Below, in pieces: positions 1 through 5,892 of a DNA stretch of 6,544 bases (position 1 is the first letter of the stretch; each line of letters begins with the position of its first letter). The DNA lies in contig JAITPL010000171.1 in the NCBI GenBank assembly GCA_031289445.1, positions 1 to 6,544 of the forward strand, written 5' to 3'. The notes under the pieces were generated by a model. That model made no database searches and had not been told where the DNA came from. It saw nothing but the letters and a program-made list of their open reading frames with translations. The position numbers were made by a program, and so were the translations under genes. This DNA is from Tannerella sp. (GTDB taxonomy: Bacteria; Bacteroidota; Bacteroidia; Bacteroidales; Tannerellaceae).

Positions 1-564
1 GATGAAGACGTGATGGAATTGGCGCTGATTGAGAACATACAACGCGAAGACCTTAACGCTATAGAGATGGCGCTGGCTTACCAGAAACTGCTGGATGGCT
101 CGGGCCAGACGCAGGAACAACTCAGTGAACGTGTCGGGAAGAAACGCGCAACGATAGCCAACTATCTGCGTCTGCTCAAGCTGCCGGCCGAGATACAGGT
201 CTGCATCAAGAAACGGCTTATAGATATGGGACACGCCCGCGCACTGCTCTCGGTAAATGATCCCGAAGTGCAGCTTGCTCTCAACGACCGCATTCTCAAA
301 GAAAGCCTTTCTGTGCGCTCGGTTGAAGATATTGCGCGTAGCGTATCCGAGAATGGCGGCGGTTTAGCCGAGGTGACGTCGGCAAAAAAGCAAAGCACGA
401 AACTGCCTGAAGAGTTTCAAATCCTCAAGGAGCATCTGTCGAAGTTCTTCGATACAAAGGTGCAACTTAACTACGATACCTCCGGCAAAGGCAAGATAAC
501 AATCCCCTTTGATTCGGATGAAAAATTGGAACAGATTATGGATTTGTTGGATCGCATGAAGTAA
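1..564 (+). CDS. parB: Chromosome-partitioning protein ParB, C-terminal part (5' end outside window)
   Basis: ParB/Spo0J is the CTP-dependent DNA clamp that loads at parS sites and works with the ParA ATPase to segregate replication origins. The reading frame is open from base 1, so the gene starts upstream; the ATG/GTG codons near base 10 are internal. The fragment has 187 residues, and family members are usually about 290-300. Visible parts are the end of the N-terminal clamp domain with the conserved box ALIENIQREDLN (residues 8-19), the parS-reading helix-turn-helix (about 36-56, GQTQEQLSERVGKKRATIAN), the GHARALL segment (77-83) and a short C-terminal dimerisation domain (about 135-187), separated by a linker rich in Ser and Lys. 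The CTP-binding GERR box would lie upstream, as presumably does parA. The stop is 3 nt before the DUF5683 start, indicating one transcript. Nothing looks broken. Confidence 0.95.
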   Translation, partial: DEDVMELALIENIQREDLNAIEMALAYQKLLDGSGQTQEQLSERVGKKRATIANYLRLLKLPAEIQVCIKKRLIDMGHARALLSVNDPEVQLALNDRILKESLSVRSVEDIARSVSENGGGLAEVTSAKKQSTKLPEEFQILKEHLSKFFDTKVQLNYDTSGKGKITIPFDSDEKLEQIMDLLDRMK

Positions 565-567
565 AGA

Positions 568-1419
568 ATGCAAAAAGCGAGGGATATTAACAGGTGGATA
601 ATCACCGTATTATACGTCATGGTAATCAGCGCCGCAGGACAGGTGTGCGCTGCCTCCTCGCAGCATGACGAAACGCGGCAAGACGATACGCTGCATAATA
701 ATGACGCGCGGCATGGCGAAACGCGACAGGATAATGACACGCGACAGGACGAAACACGACAGGATAATGACGCGCGACAGGATAATGACGCGCGACCTGT
801 AGAGACGGAGCATGCTCCGTCTCTCTACGACGATGACGATACGCGGCATATTATGCAAGACACCGCCCATTTAATCACCCCGGATTTAAAATTATTTAAG
901 CCCAATCCTCAGAAAGCCTGGCTTATGGCTATGGCTTTCCCCGGCGTGGGGCAAATCTACAACCGTCAGTACTGGAAGTTACCTATTGTATATGGCGGCC
1001 TCATGGGTTTTATATATGCCATATCTTGGAATAACAAGAACTATCAGGACTACAGGAGCGCCTATTTCGACATCGTCAAGGATGCGATGAACGACCCTCA
1101 GGCGCTCAACCCCGACAGTTGGAGTCAGTCGTGGCAGGATTTTATTTCGGCTAATGCCAACCCCGCCAGCTATCTCAATAACGTCCAGTTTCAGAACAAT
1201 TTGAAGTCGGGTAAGGATTTCTATCGCCGTTATCGCGACCTGAGTATTATCCTCAGCGTTGTCTTATATTTTATCTGCGTAGCCGATTCCTACGTAGATG
1301 CGCAGATGTTTGATTTCGACGTCTCGCCCGACCTGTCCATGCGTCTCGCGCCTGAAATCAAACCCGCCACCTTCGCCAGTCCACATTCCTTCGGTCTCAG
1401 TATTTGTATGACATTCTAA
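568..1419 (+). CDS. DUF5683-family envelope protein with a repeat-expanded N-terminal linker
   Basis: This 283-residue protein belongs to the DUF5683 family, found in Bacteroidota next to parB; its function is unknown. An N-terminal hydrophobic segment (about 9-29, ending VCAAS) looks like a Sec signal peptide or membrane anchor. Residues 32-76 are a low-complexity array of units such as QDETR and QDNDAR, followed by a palindrome-encoded stretch (78-86) and an Asp run (88-91). The conserved domain starts near 112: NPQKAWLMAMAFPGVGQIYN (113-132), then a Trp/Lys/Pro-rich turn and a hydrophobic segment (138-154), a hydrophilic middle, a second hydrophobic segment (225-239), and the family signature VDAQMFDFDVSPDLSMR (243-259). 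It probably sits in the cell envelope with two or three membrane-associated segments. The start lies 3 nt after parB and the stop 12 nt before the transglycosylase gene. The family call is firm; the role is unknown, though its neighbours suggest a link to segregation or wall growth. Confidence 0.93.
   Translation: MQKARDINRWIITVLYVMVISAAGQVCAASSQHDETRQDDTLHNNDARHGETRQDNDTRQDETRQDNDARQDNDARPVETEHAPSLYDDDDTRHIMQDTAHLITPDLKLFKPNPQKAWLMAMAFPGVGQIYNRQYWKLPIVYGGLMGFIYAISWNNKNYQDYRSAYFDIVKDAMNDPQALNPDSWSQSWQDFISANANPASYLNNVQFQNNLKSGKDFYRRYRDLSIILSVVLYFICVADSYVDAQMFDFDVSPDLSMRLAPEIKPATFASPHSFGLSICMTF
661..796 (+). repeat. In-frame 15/18-bp tandem repeat inside the DUF5683 gene
   Basis: About eight diverged units are arranged head to tail, alternating between 15 bp (form CGACAGGACGAAACA) and 18 bp (form CGACAGGATAATGACGCG). 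All unit lengths are multiples of three, so the frame stays open and encodes HDETR, QDDTL, HNNDAR, HGETR, QDNDTR, QDETR, QDNDAR, QDNDAR. The last two 18-bp units are identical and earlier ones have drifted, which fits recent growth at the 3' end of the array. It lies between the signal-like segment and the conserved domain. Confidence 0.9.
799..828. repeat. Perfect palindrome (GTAGAGAC...GTCTCT type) embedded in coding DNA
   Basis: Bases 801-824 form a perfect 24-bp palindrome centred on CATG, with 12-nt arms AGAGACGGAGCA and TGCTCCGTCTCT. Flanking GT and AC extend it to GTAGAGAC...GTCTCTCTAC with a 2-nt slip on the right. From memory, GTAGAGAC...GTCTCTAC palindromes recur as dispersed intergenic repeats in Bacteroidota and cyanobacteria; I cannot check copy number here. 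It is read in frame as part of residues 78-86 of the DUF5683 protein and directly follows the tandem array. Confidence 0.8.
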
Positions 1420-1431
1420 CCCTCCAATATT

Positions 1432-3171
1432 ATGAAGATAATGCCGCAACTCGAACATCCCCGCAGGAAATCAATAGATAAACAAGAAGGAAATTGCTTC
1501 GTTCTCCGCAATGACGCATACCGGAATCCTATTGAGATGAATCCTGTAACAGGTGTTTGGGCGACCGCAAGGGTCTCCCCTACCCTCATTCCCACTCGTA
1601 GCGACGGCTTCATATCAACAGCAAAAACCTGTTTCGCGACTTTATTTTTCCTATTACTCTTTTGCATCCCTGCTTTTGCGCAAGAGCCGCTGGAAGAAGA
1701 GCCTGAAGAGCCGCTTACGGAGCAAGAAACCGTGTCTGCACCGTTCGATTCCATCATCGGTATGCTGCCCGACATGCTTGATACTGGCACATATAATATA
1801 CTCGAAAGCTGGCATGTCAATTATTTCACGCGCCCTGAAGAAAACTGCGAAGACAATGACGAAAAACTCGTCTTTCCTGATTCGATATATAAAGCCCGTC
1901 TCGCCATGATGCCCTGTATTGTGCCGATGACGTTTAACGAGACCGTCCGCAAGTGCATCGAGCTGTACGCCAATCGCCGTCGCAACACGGTACGCTACAT
2001 GATGGGGATGGCCGACTTTTACTTTCCGATGATTGAGCAGAAACTCGACGCCGCCGGTTTACCGCTCGAACTCAAATACCTTGCTGTTGTAGAAAGCGCC
2101 CTCAACCCTACGGCACAATCGCGGGTCGGCGCCTGCGGGCTATGGCAGTTCATGCTCCCTACCGGCAAGCACTATAACCTCGAAATAAATAGCCTCATCG
2201 ACCGGCGTTTCGACCCCGAAGCCGCTACCGAAGCCGCCTGTAACTATTTCAAGGACATGTATCAGCGATATGGCGACTGGCTCTTAGTCCTTGCATCTTA
2301 CAACTGCGGTCCGGGTAATGTAGATAAGGCCATCCGGCGCTCCGGCGGCAAGACCGATTTCTGGCAGATATTCCAAAATCTCCCCCGTGAAACCCGCTCT
2401 TACGTTCCGCTCTTTATCGCCGCCGCCTATATCATGACCTATCACTGCGACCATAATATATGCCCGGTGCGCTCACAATTCTCTGTTGTAACGGATACTC
2501 TGATGGTGTCGCGACTGCTTCACTTCGACCAGATAGCCGAGATACTGCAGATTGAAAAGGACGCTATCCGCTTCTATAACCCTCAATACAAACGCGAAAT
2601 CATACCCGGCAACATAGCCCCTTCTATCCTGCGATTGCCTATAGACAAGTCATTTTCGTTTATCGACAGCGAAGACAGCATCTATTCGCACCGCATCGAC
2701 GAGCTGCTCTCGGCCTGCACGCCCGCCGACGCCTCCAAGCGCAACGAGAAAATAACACACACGGTCAAGGCCGGCGAAAACGTCTATACCGTAGCCAACC
2801 TCTACGGCGTAACAGCCAAGAGTCTGCGCCAGTGGAACGGTCTGAGCGGCTCGCGCCTCACGCCCGGACGCAAACTCAAAATCAATATAGACAACGGAGG
2901 ATTGACTTATTCATCCGCTTCGACAAACCCGCCAGCCGCTTCGAGCACACCGGCCGCAACCTCATCCACTGCTTCTTCCACTGCTTCTTCCGCAAAGACA
3001 ACCTCCTCTACCGGAGGCGGCTTCATATCATACAAAGTGCAGACCGGCGATACCCTCTCAAGTATAGCCGACAAGCACAAAGGCGTAACCGTGAAAAGTA
3101 TTCAGGAGGTTAACGGTATGACTACGACTAAGATACGAACAGGTCAAACATTAAAAATCCCTAAGGTATGA
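1432..3171 (+). CDS. mltD: MltD-like lytic murein transglycosylase with two LysM domains
   Basis: This enzyme cleaves peptidoglycan between MurNAc and GlcNAc, forming 1,6-anhydroMurNAc ends, and acts in the periplasm. The 579-residue product has a signal peptide at about 65-83 (hydrophobic TLFFLLLFCIPAFA, likely cleaved before Gln84), an acidic stretch (85-98), and an SLT/GH23-type domain (about 185-340). The catalytic Glu is E221 in AVVESALNP (219-226 core), followed by GACGLWQFMLPTG (233-245) and ASYNCGPGNV (288-297). LysM1 lies at about 441-485, a Ser/Thr/Ala linker at 494-529 (with a 12-bp duplication at 2965-2988), and LysM2 at about 532-577; both LysMs would bind glycan. The residues ahead of the signal peptide are abnormal: about 60 are encoded by repeat-like DNA. 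The ATG at 1432 is the first available start; M36 (base 1537) is the next in-frame ATG and still leaves a long leader. No classical Shine-Dalgarno is evident, as is usual in Bacteroidota. The stop overlaps the rel start. Confidence 0.93.
   Translation: MKIMPQLEHPRRKSIDKQEGNCFVLRNDAYRNPIEMNPVTGVWATARVSPTLIPTRSDGFISTAKTCFATLFFLLLFCIPAFAQEPLEEEPEEPLTEQETVSAPFDSIIGMLPDMLDTGTYNILESWHVNYFTRPEENCEDNDEKLVFPDSIYKARLAMMPCIVPMTFNETVRKCIELYANRRRNTVRYMMGMADFYFPMIEQKLDAAGLPLELKYLAVVESALNPTAQSRVGACGLWQFMLPTGKHYNLEINSLIDRRFDPEAATEAACNYFKDMYQRYGDWLLVLASYNCGPGNVDKAIRRSGGKTDFWQIFQNLPRETRSYVPLFIAAAYIMTYHCDHNICPVRSQFSVVTDTLMVSRLLHFDQIAEILQIEKDAIRFYNPQYKREIIPGNIAPSILRLPIDKSFSFIDSEDSIYSHRIDELLSACTPADASKRNEKITHTVKAGENVYTVANLYGVTAKSLRQWNGLSGSRLTPGRKLKINIDNGGLTYSSASTNPPAASSTPAATSSTASSTASSAKTTSSTGGGFISYKVQTGDTLSSIADKHKGVTVKSIQEVNGMTTTKIRTGQTLKIPKV
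1489..1516. repeat. Intergenic-type repeat (ATTGCTTCGTTC..GCAATGACG family) in mltD leader
   Basis: The segment reads ATTGCTTCGTTC, then TCC, then GCAATGACG, with short inverted arms ATTGC (1493-1497) and GCAAT (1508-1512). On the minus strand it reads CGTCATTGCGGAGAACGAAG followed by CAAT. This closely resembles, from memory, the very common dispersed bacterial repeat CGTCATTGCGAGGAACGAAG-CAATCC. Here it is translated as residues 20-28 of the transglycosylase leader. The resemblance is recalled, not searched. Confidence 0.6.
1559..1583. repeat. Second intergenic-type hairpin repeat (GGGCGACC..GCAAG..) in mltD leader
   Basis: GGGCGACC and GGTCTCCC flank the loop GCAAG and form an 8-bp stem with one mismatch, followed by CCTAC. 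It resembles, from memory, the widespread dispersed repeat GTAGGGGCGACCCTTGCGGT-CGCCC read from the other strand. It lies about 40 bp downstream of the other repeat in the same translated leader. Confidence 0.6.
2965..2988 (+). repeat. 12-bp tandem duplication in the Ser/Thr linker of mltD
   Basis: Two exact copies of TCCACTGCTTCT stand head to tail and encode STAS twice. They sit in the flexible linker between the two LysM domains, where length changes are usually tolerated. Confidence 0.85.
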
Positions 3172-5459
3172 CAGATATGGACGAGAAAAAAAACAAGGTT
3201 GACGAGAAAAAAAACAGGGAGCACGAGGAGCGGGAAGAGATAATTAGCGAGTTCCGTATTCAACAGCAGTTTGAGGCGCTGATGAGTGAATATCTCGCAT
3301 CCAACCACCGTCGCAAGGTTGAGCGCGTTACCAAAGCTTTCAACTTCGCCAAAAATGCGCATAACGGCGTCAAACGGCGTGACGGCGATCCATATATCAT
3401 GCACCCTCTGGCGGTGGCGCGAATAGTCTGCGGCGAGATGGGTCTCGGCTCTACTTCCATCTGCGCCGCGCTGACACACGACGTAGTAGAAGACACCGAT
3501 TTTGAGGTCATCGACATCGAACACATGTTCGACCACAAAGTAGCCGAATTAGTGGACGGACTGACCAAAATCGCCGGTGACGTATTCGCCAATAAAGACC
3601 TCAAGCAGGCGGAAAACTTCCGCAAACTGCTGCTGACGATGAGTAATGACATTCGCGTTGTTCTGGTCAAGATGGCCGACCGTCTGCATAACATGCGCAC
3701 GCTGGCCTCAATGCGTGCCGACAAACAGTTCAAAATAGCCGGCGAGACAATGTTTATCTACGCCCCGCTCGCTCACCGGCTCGGCCTCTTCGCCATCAAA
3801 ACCGAACTCGAAGACCTCAGTTTCAAATACGAACATCCCGACGACTTCAAATTTATCAACAAGAAACTCGCCGGCAGCGAAGAATCGCGACAGCGACTAT
3901 TCGAGAACTTTGCCAAACCTGTCCGACAGCGACTGCAAGACCTCGAACTGACCTACGATATGAAAGCTCGCGTCAAATCTATCTACTCGATATGGAGCAA
4001 GATGAACTCTAAAAGCGTGCCTTTCGAGGATGTCTATGACCTCTTCGCTATCCGCATCATCTTCGAGCCGACCGGCGATGTGGACGAGAAAAACCTGTGC
4101 TGGGATATCTATGCCGTTATCACCGATATATATCGTACGCGCCCCGACCGCCTGCGCGACTGGGTGAGCCGACCTAAAGCCAATGGCTATCAGGCGCTTC
4201 ACTGTACCGTCATGGGTCCCGATGGCGAATGGATAGAGATACAGATTCGCAGTAAACGCATGGACGAGATAGATGAAAAAGGTTTCGCTGCACACTGGAA
4301 ATACAAGGAAAACAATATCGACGAAGATACCGAACTCGACAAGTGGCTGCATACAATCACCGAAATACTCGAAAACCCGAATCCTAACAGCCTCGACTTC
4401 CTTGATACCATCAAGATGAATCTCTTCTCGTCCGAGATTTTTGTCTTCACCCCTAAAGGCGAACTGAAAACGCTTCCGAAAGGCGCTACTGCTCTGGATT
4501 TTGCATATAACCTGCATACCAACTTGGGCGATACCTGTATGGGCGCTAAGGTAAACCACCATCTCGTGCCGCTCAGTCACAAGCTCGAAAGCGGCGATCA
4601 GGTGCAGATACTGTCATCGCAGTCGCAATCGCCCAAGGTAGAGTGGCTCAACTATGTTACGACGGCTAAGGCGCGAACTAAAATCGAAGCCGTCCTGCGA
4701 CGTGAACGCAAAGAACTTGCGCGTGCAGGAGCCGAAAAGGTGATGCAAGCCTTCAGTAAGGCCGGCGTCGAGCCTACGCAATCGTTTCTGGACAGACTGA
4801 TGATATACTTCGGTTTCTCGCGACGCGAAGACTTCTACTATGCCGTCGAGAAAGGCAATGTAGCTCTGCCCGACAACATACGCAAAGCCGTGCGCGAACA
4901 AGACAGCAACACTATCATCAAATACGTCAAGAAAGCTTTCGGGATGGGCAAGAAAAAGCAGGCCGTATCTTCGGATGAGCGCCCCGAGAAGCAGGTCTTC
5001 GACAAGAGCCACCCCTACGAATTGTACGAAAACGCCTTAGGCGTGCGCAACTACGTCATAGCAAGCTGCTGCAAGCCTATCCCCGGCGACGAGGTATTCG
5101 GTTTTATTAACGACGACGACAGCGTCATAGTCCATAAACACTCCTGCAACATAGGTCTCCGCCTCAAAAGCAACTTCGGCGACCGTATCCTTTCGACGGT
5201 ATGGAGCAGCCACGTCAGCAAGTCGTTCGAGGCCACGTTGCAGGTCGTAGGCATTGACGCCGTAGGGGTGTTGACCGACATAGCCAAGTCCATCTCAAGC
5301 TACAACATGAATATCATCCGCCTGCTTGTAGAGACCAAAGACGGCGTTTTCGAGTGCAAGATAAACCTCCTCGTCCATGACGTCGCAGACATTCAAAAGT
5401 TGTGCATCGCGCTCTCCAAGATAAAAAGCATACAGTCCGTTACGCGAGTAGCGGAATGA
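3168..5459 (+). CDS. rel: Bifunctional (p)ppGpp synthetase/hydrolase, Rel/SpoT family
   Basis: This is the long RSH enzyme that makes (p)ppGpp from ATP and GTP/GDP and degrades it, the core of the stringent response. At 763 residues it has the full family length and all domains. The HD hydrolase (about 50-200) has H79 in YIMHP, H104-D105 and E108-D109 in THDVVEDT, and MADRLHN (169-175), so hydrolysis looks intact. The synthetase (about 260-375) has D291 in VYDLFAIR, PKANGYQALH (336-345) and E357 in EIQIRS, so synthesis looks intact. The TGS domain is at about 423-484, the zinc-finger-like domain has C634-C635 and H656/H658/C660, and the ACT domain is at about 687-762. The switch motif R328-L-R-D331 resembles the basic RxKD of bifunctional enzymes rather than the acidic ExDD of RelA. 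The ATG at 3168 overlaps the mltD stop (ATGA); M4 at 3177 is an alternative. Residues 5-18 are a duplicated Lys-rich stretch encoded by A8 tracts. Confidence 0.96.
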   Translation: MTDMDEKKNKVDEKKNREHEEREEIISEFRIQQQFEALMSEYLASNHRRKVERVTKAFNFAKNAHNGVKRRDGDPYIMHPLAVARIVCGEMGLGSTSICAALTHDVVEDTDFEVIDIEHMFDHKVAELVDGLTKIAGDVFANKDLKQAENFRKLLLTMSNDIRVVLVKMADRLHNMRTLASMRADKQFKIAGETMFIYAPLAHRLGLFAIKTELEDLSFKYEHPDDFKFINKKLAGSEESRQRLFENFAKPVRQRLQDLELTYDMKARVKSIYSIWSKMNSKSVPFEDVYDLFAIRIIFEPTGDVDEKNLCWDIYAVITDIYRTRPDRLRDWVSRPKANGYQALHCTVMGPDGEWIEIQIRSKRMDEIDEKGFAAHWKYKENNIDEDTELDKWLHTITEILENPNPNSLDFLDTIKMNLFSSEIFVFTPKGELKTLPKGATALDFAYNLHTNLGDTCMGAKVNHHLVPLSHKLESGDQVQILSSQSQSPKVEWLNYVTTAKARTKIEAVLRRERKELARAGAEKVMQAFSKAGVEPTQSFLDRLMIYFGFSRREDFYYAVEKGNVALPDNIRKAVREQDSNTIIKYVKKAFGMGKKKQAVSSDERPEKQVFDKSHPYELYENALGVRNYVIASCCKPIPGDEVFGFINDDDSVIVHKHSCNIGLRLKSNFGDRILSTVWSSHVSKSFEATLQVVGIDAVGVLTDIAKSISSYNMNIIRLLVETKDGVFECKINLLVHDVADIQKLCIALSKIKSIQSVTRVAE
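3180..3216 (+). repeat. 16-bp direct repeat with two A8 tracts at the rel 5' end
   Basis: GACGAGAAAAAAAACA occurs at 3180-3195 and again at 3201-3216, a 21-bp period (7 codons) encoding DEKKNKV then DEKKNRE. Each copy contains eight consecutive A (3186-3193 and 3207-3214). Both lie within the first 16 codons of rel, where slippage by one base would abolish or restore the frame. Confidence 0.9.
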
Positions 5460-5463
5460 AAGA

Positions 5464-5526
5464 GCTGACGTTTCACGTCGGTAGTAAGCGTTGGTGTTTT
5501 ATGTCGTTAGTAAGCGTTGACGTTTT
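5464..5526. repeat. 26-bp tandem repeat, about 2.4 copies, just after the rel stop
   Basis: Copies begin at 5464, 5490 and 5516 (the last partial). The shared core is GTCG(G/T)TAGTAAGCGTTG followed by a GACGTTT-like segment. The two full copies differ at a few positions. The array begins 4 bp after the rel stop codon. No hairpin plus T-run terminator is seen here. Confidence 0.8.
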
Positions 5527-5535
5527 CCCTTCAGA

Positions 5536-5600
5536 ACTTCTAACTTGGAAAAGGCTTTATCGCATTTCTGATTTTTACCTTCTACCTTGGAAAAGGCTTA
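5536..5600. repeat. Direct repeat, 42-bp period
   Basis: CTTCTAACTTGGAAAAGGCTT at 5537-5557 recurs as CTTCTACCTTGGAAAAGGCTT at 5579-5599 with one mismatch in 21. The intervening 21 bp are not repeated. The second copy runs directly into the palindromic repeat that follows. Confidence 0.8.
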
Positions 5601-5656
5601 TTGTACAAAGTACAATATCTATAATTACCTTATTGTACAAAGTACAATATCTATAA
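5597..5656. repeat. Two identical 28-bp direct repeats, each holding a palindrome
   Basis: A 28-bp segment at 5597-5624 is repeated exactly at 5629-5656 (32-bp period). Each copy contains the perfect inverted repeat TATTGTAC-AAA-GTACAATA (5599-5617 and 5631-5649), 8-bp arms around a 3-nt centre. The 32-bp spacing is about three helical turns, so a dimeric protein bound at both sites would face the same side. Either an operator pair or a fragment of a dispersed repeat would fit. Confidence 0.85.
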
Positions 5657-5759
5657 CAGAAATGATATTTTATGAAATATTGATTATAAACATATTATAC
5701 AATATTCAATAACGATAATATCAGGTTGAGATTTCTGAATTTCTAATTTATAACGTCTA
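5657..5759. other. AT-rich non-coding segment with nested inverted repeats
   Basis: There is no plausible gene here. Three pairs of arms nest in order: CAGAAA (5657-5662) with TTTCTG (5732-5737), TGATATT (5663-5669) with AATATCA (5717-5723), and AATATTG (5676-5682) with CAATATT (5700-5706). The high A+T content makes chance pairing plausible. I see no convincing Bacteroidota promoter (TAnnTTTG at -7) inside it. Confidence 0.45.
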
Positions 5760-5784
5760 TGTCACGTCCTAAAAAAAGTTGACA
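5760..5784. repeat. Putative IS terminal inverted repeat (one end)
   Basis: The sequence starts TGTCACGTCC, then has seven A and GTTGACA. This matches the general shape of IS150-group ends as I remember them (TGT, then a CC-containing stretch, A-rich, then GTTGGACA). It lies at the expected distance, about 110 bp, beyond the transposase stop. The partner end is not in the window, so the boundary is a prediction. Confidence 0.65.
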
Positions 5785-5846
5785 GGTTATGATTCTATTT
5801 TTCTTATTTGTTATTTCTTAATTTTCTGTTTTCTGTCTTGTTTACC

Positions 5847-5892
5847 GTTGGTTGTAGTTTGCCGTATGGCAAACTACAACCAACAGTTTTTT
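5847..5892 (+). terminator. Strong hairpin plus T-run (plus-strand intrinsic terminator) inside the IS
   Basis: Perfect 17-nt arms GTTGGTTGTAGTTTGCC (5847-5863) and GGCAAACTACAACCAAC (5868-5884) enclose the loop GTAT. AG and six T (5887-5892) follow on the plus strand. It would stop transcription arriving from the rel side before it ran antisense through the transposase. In the minus direction the hairpin is not followed by a T-run, so termination of transposase mRNA there is less certain. The T-run touches the transposase stop codon (5892-5894). Confidence 0.85.

Noticed and set aside
610..870. Minus-strand open frame with repeated RVIILSR-type residues
   Set aside because: It is the antisense reading of the tandem repeat in the DUF5683 gene; repeats with periods divisible by three keep opposite frames open too.
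1553..1909. Plus-strand open frame overlapping the 5' part of the mltD-like gene in another frame
   Set aside because: The mltD frame carries the signal peptide, acidic stretch and SLT domain; this one has only compositional residues.
3897..4580. 227-residue minus-strand open frame inside rel
   Set aside because: It lies wholly opposite the conserved synthetase and TGS domains of rel and resembles no family I recognise.
5469..5480. Possible parS site: GTTTCACGT near parB
   Set aside because: Only the left half of the TGTTTCACGTGAAACA consensus is present; the right half (CGGTAG) does not match, and the next repeat copy lacks it.
5402..5656. Plus-strand open frame running over the rel stop into the intergenic repeats
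   Set aside because: It starts inside the ACT domain of rel in another frame, and most of its length is translated tandem repeat.
5779..5807. TTGACA as a -35 promoter element
   Set aside because: It is better explained as part of the IS end; there is no good -10 at the right spacing, and Bacteroidota promoters use a different consensus.
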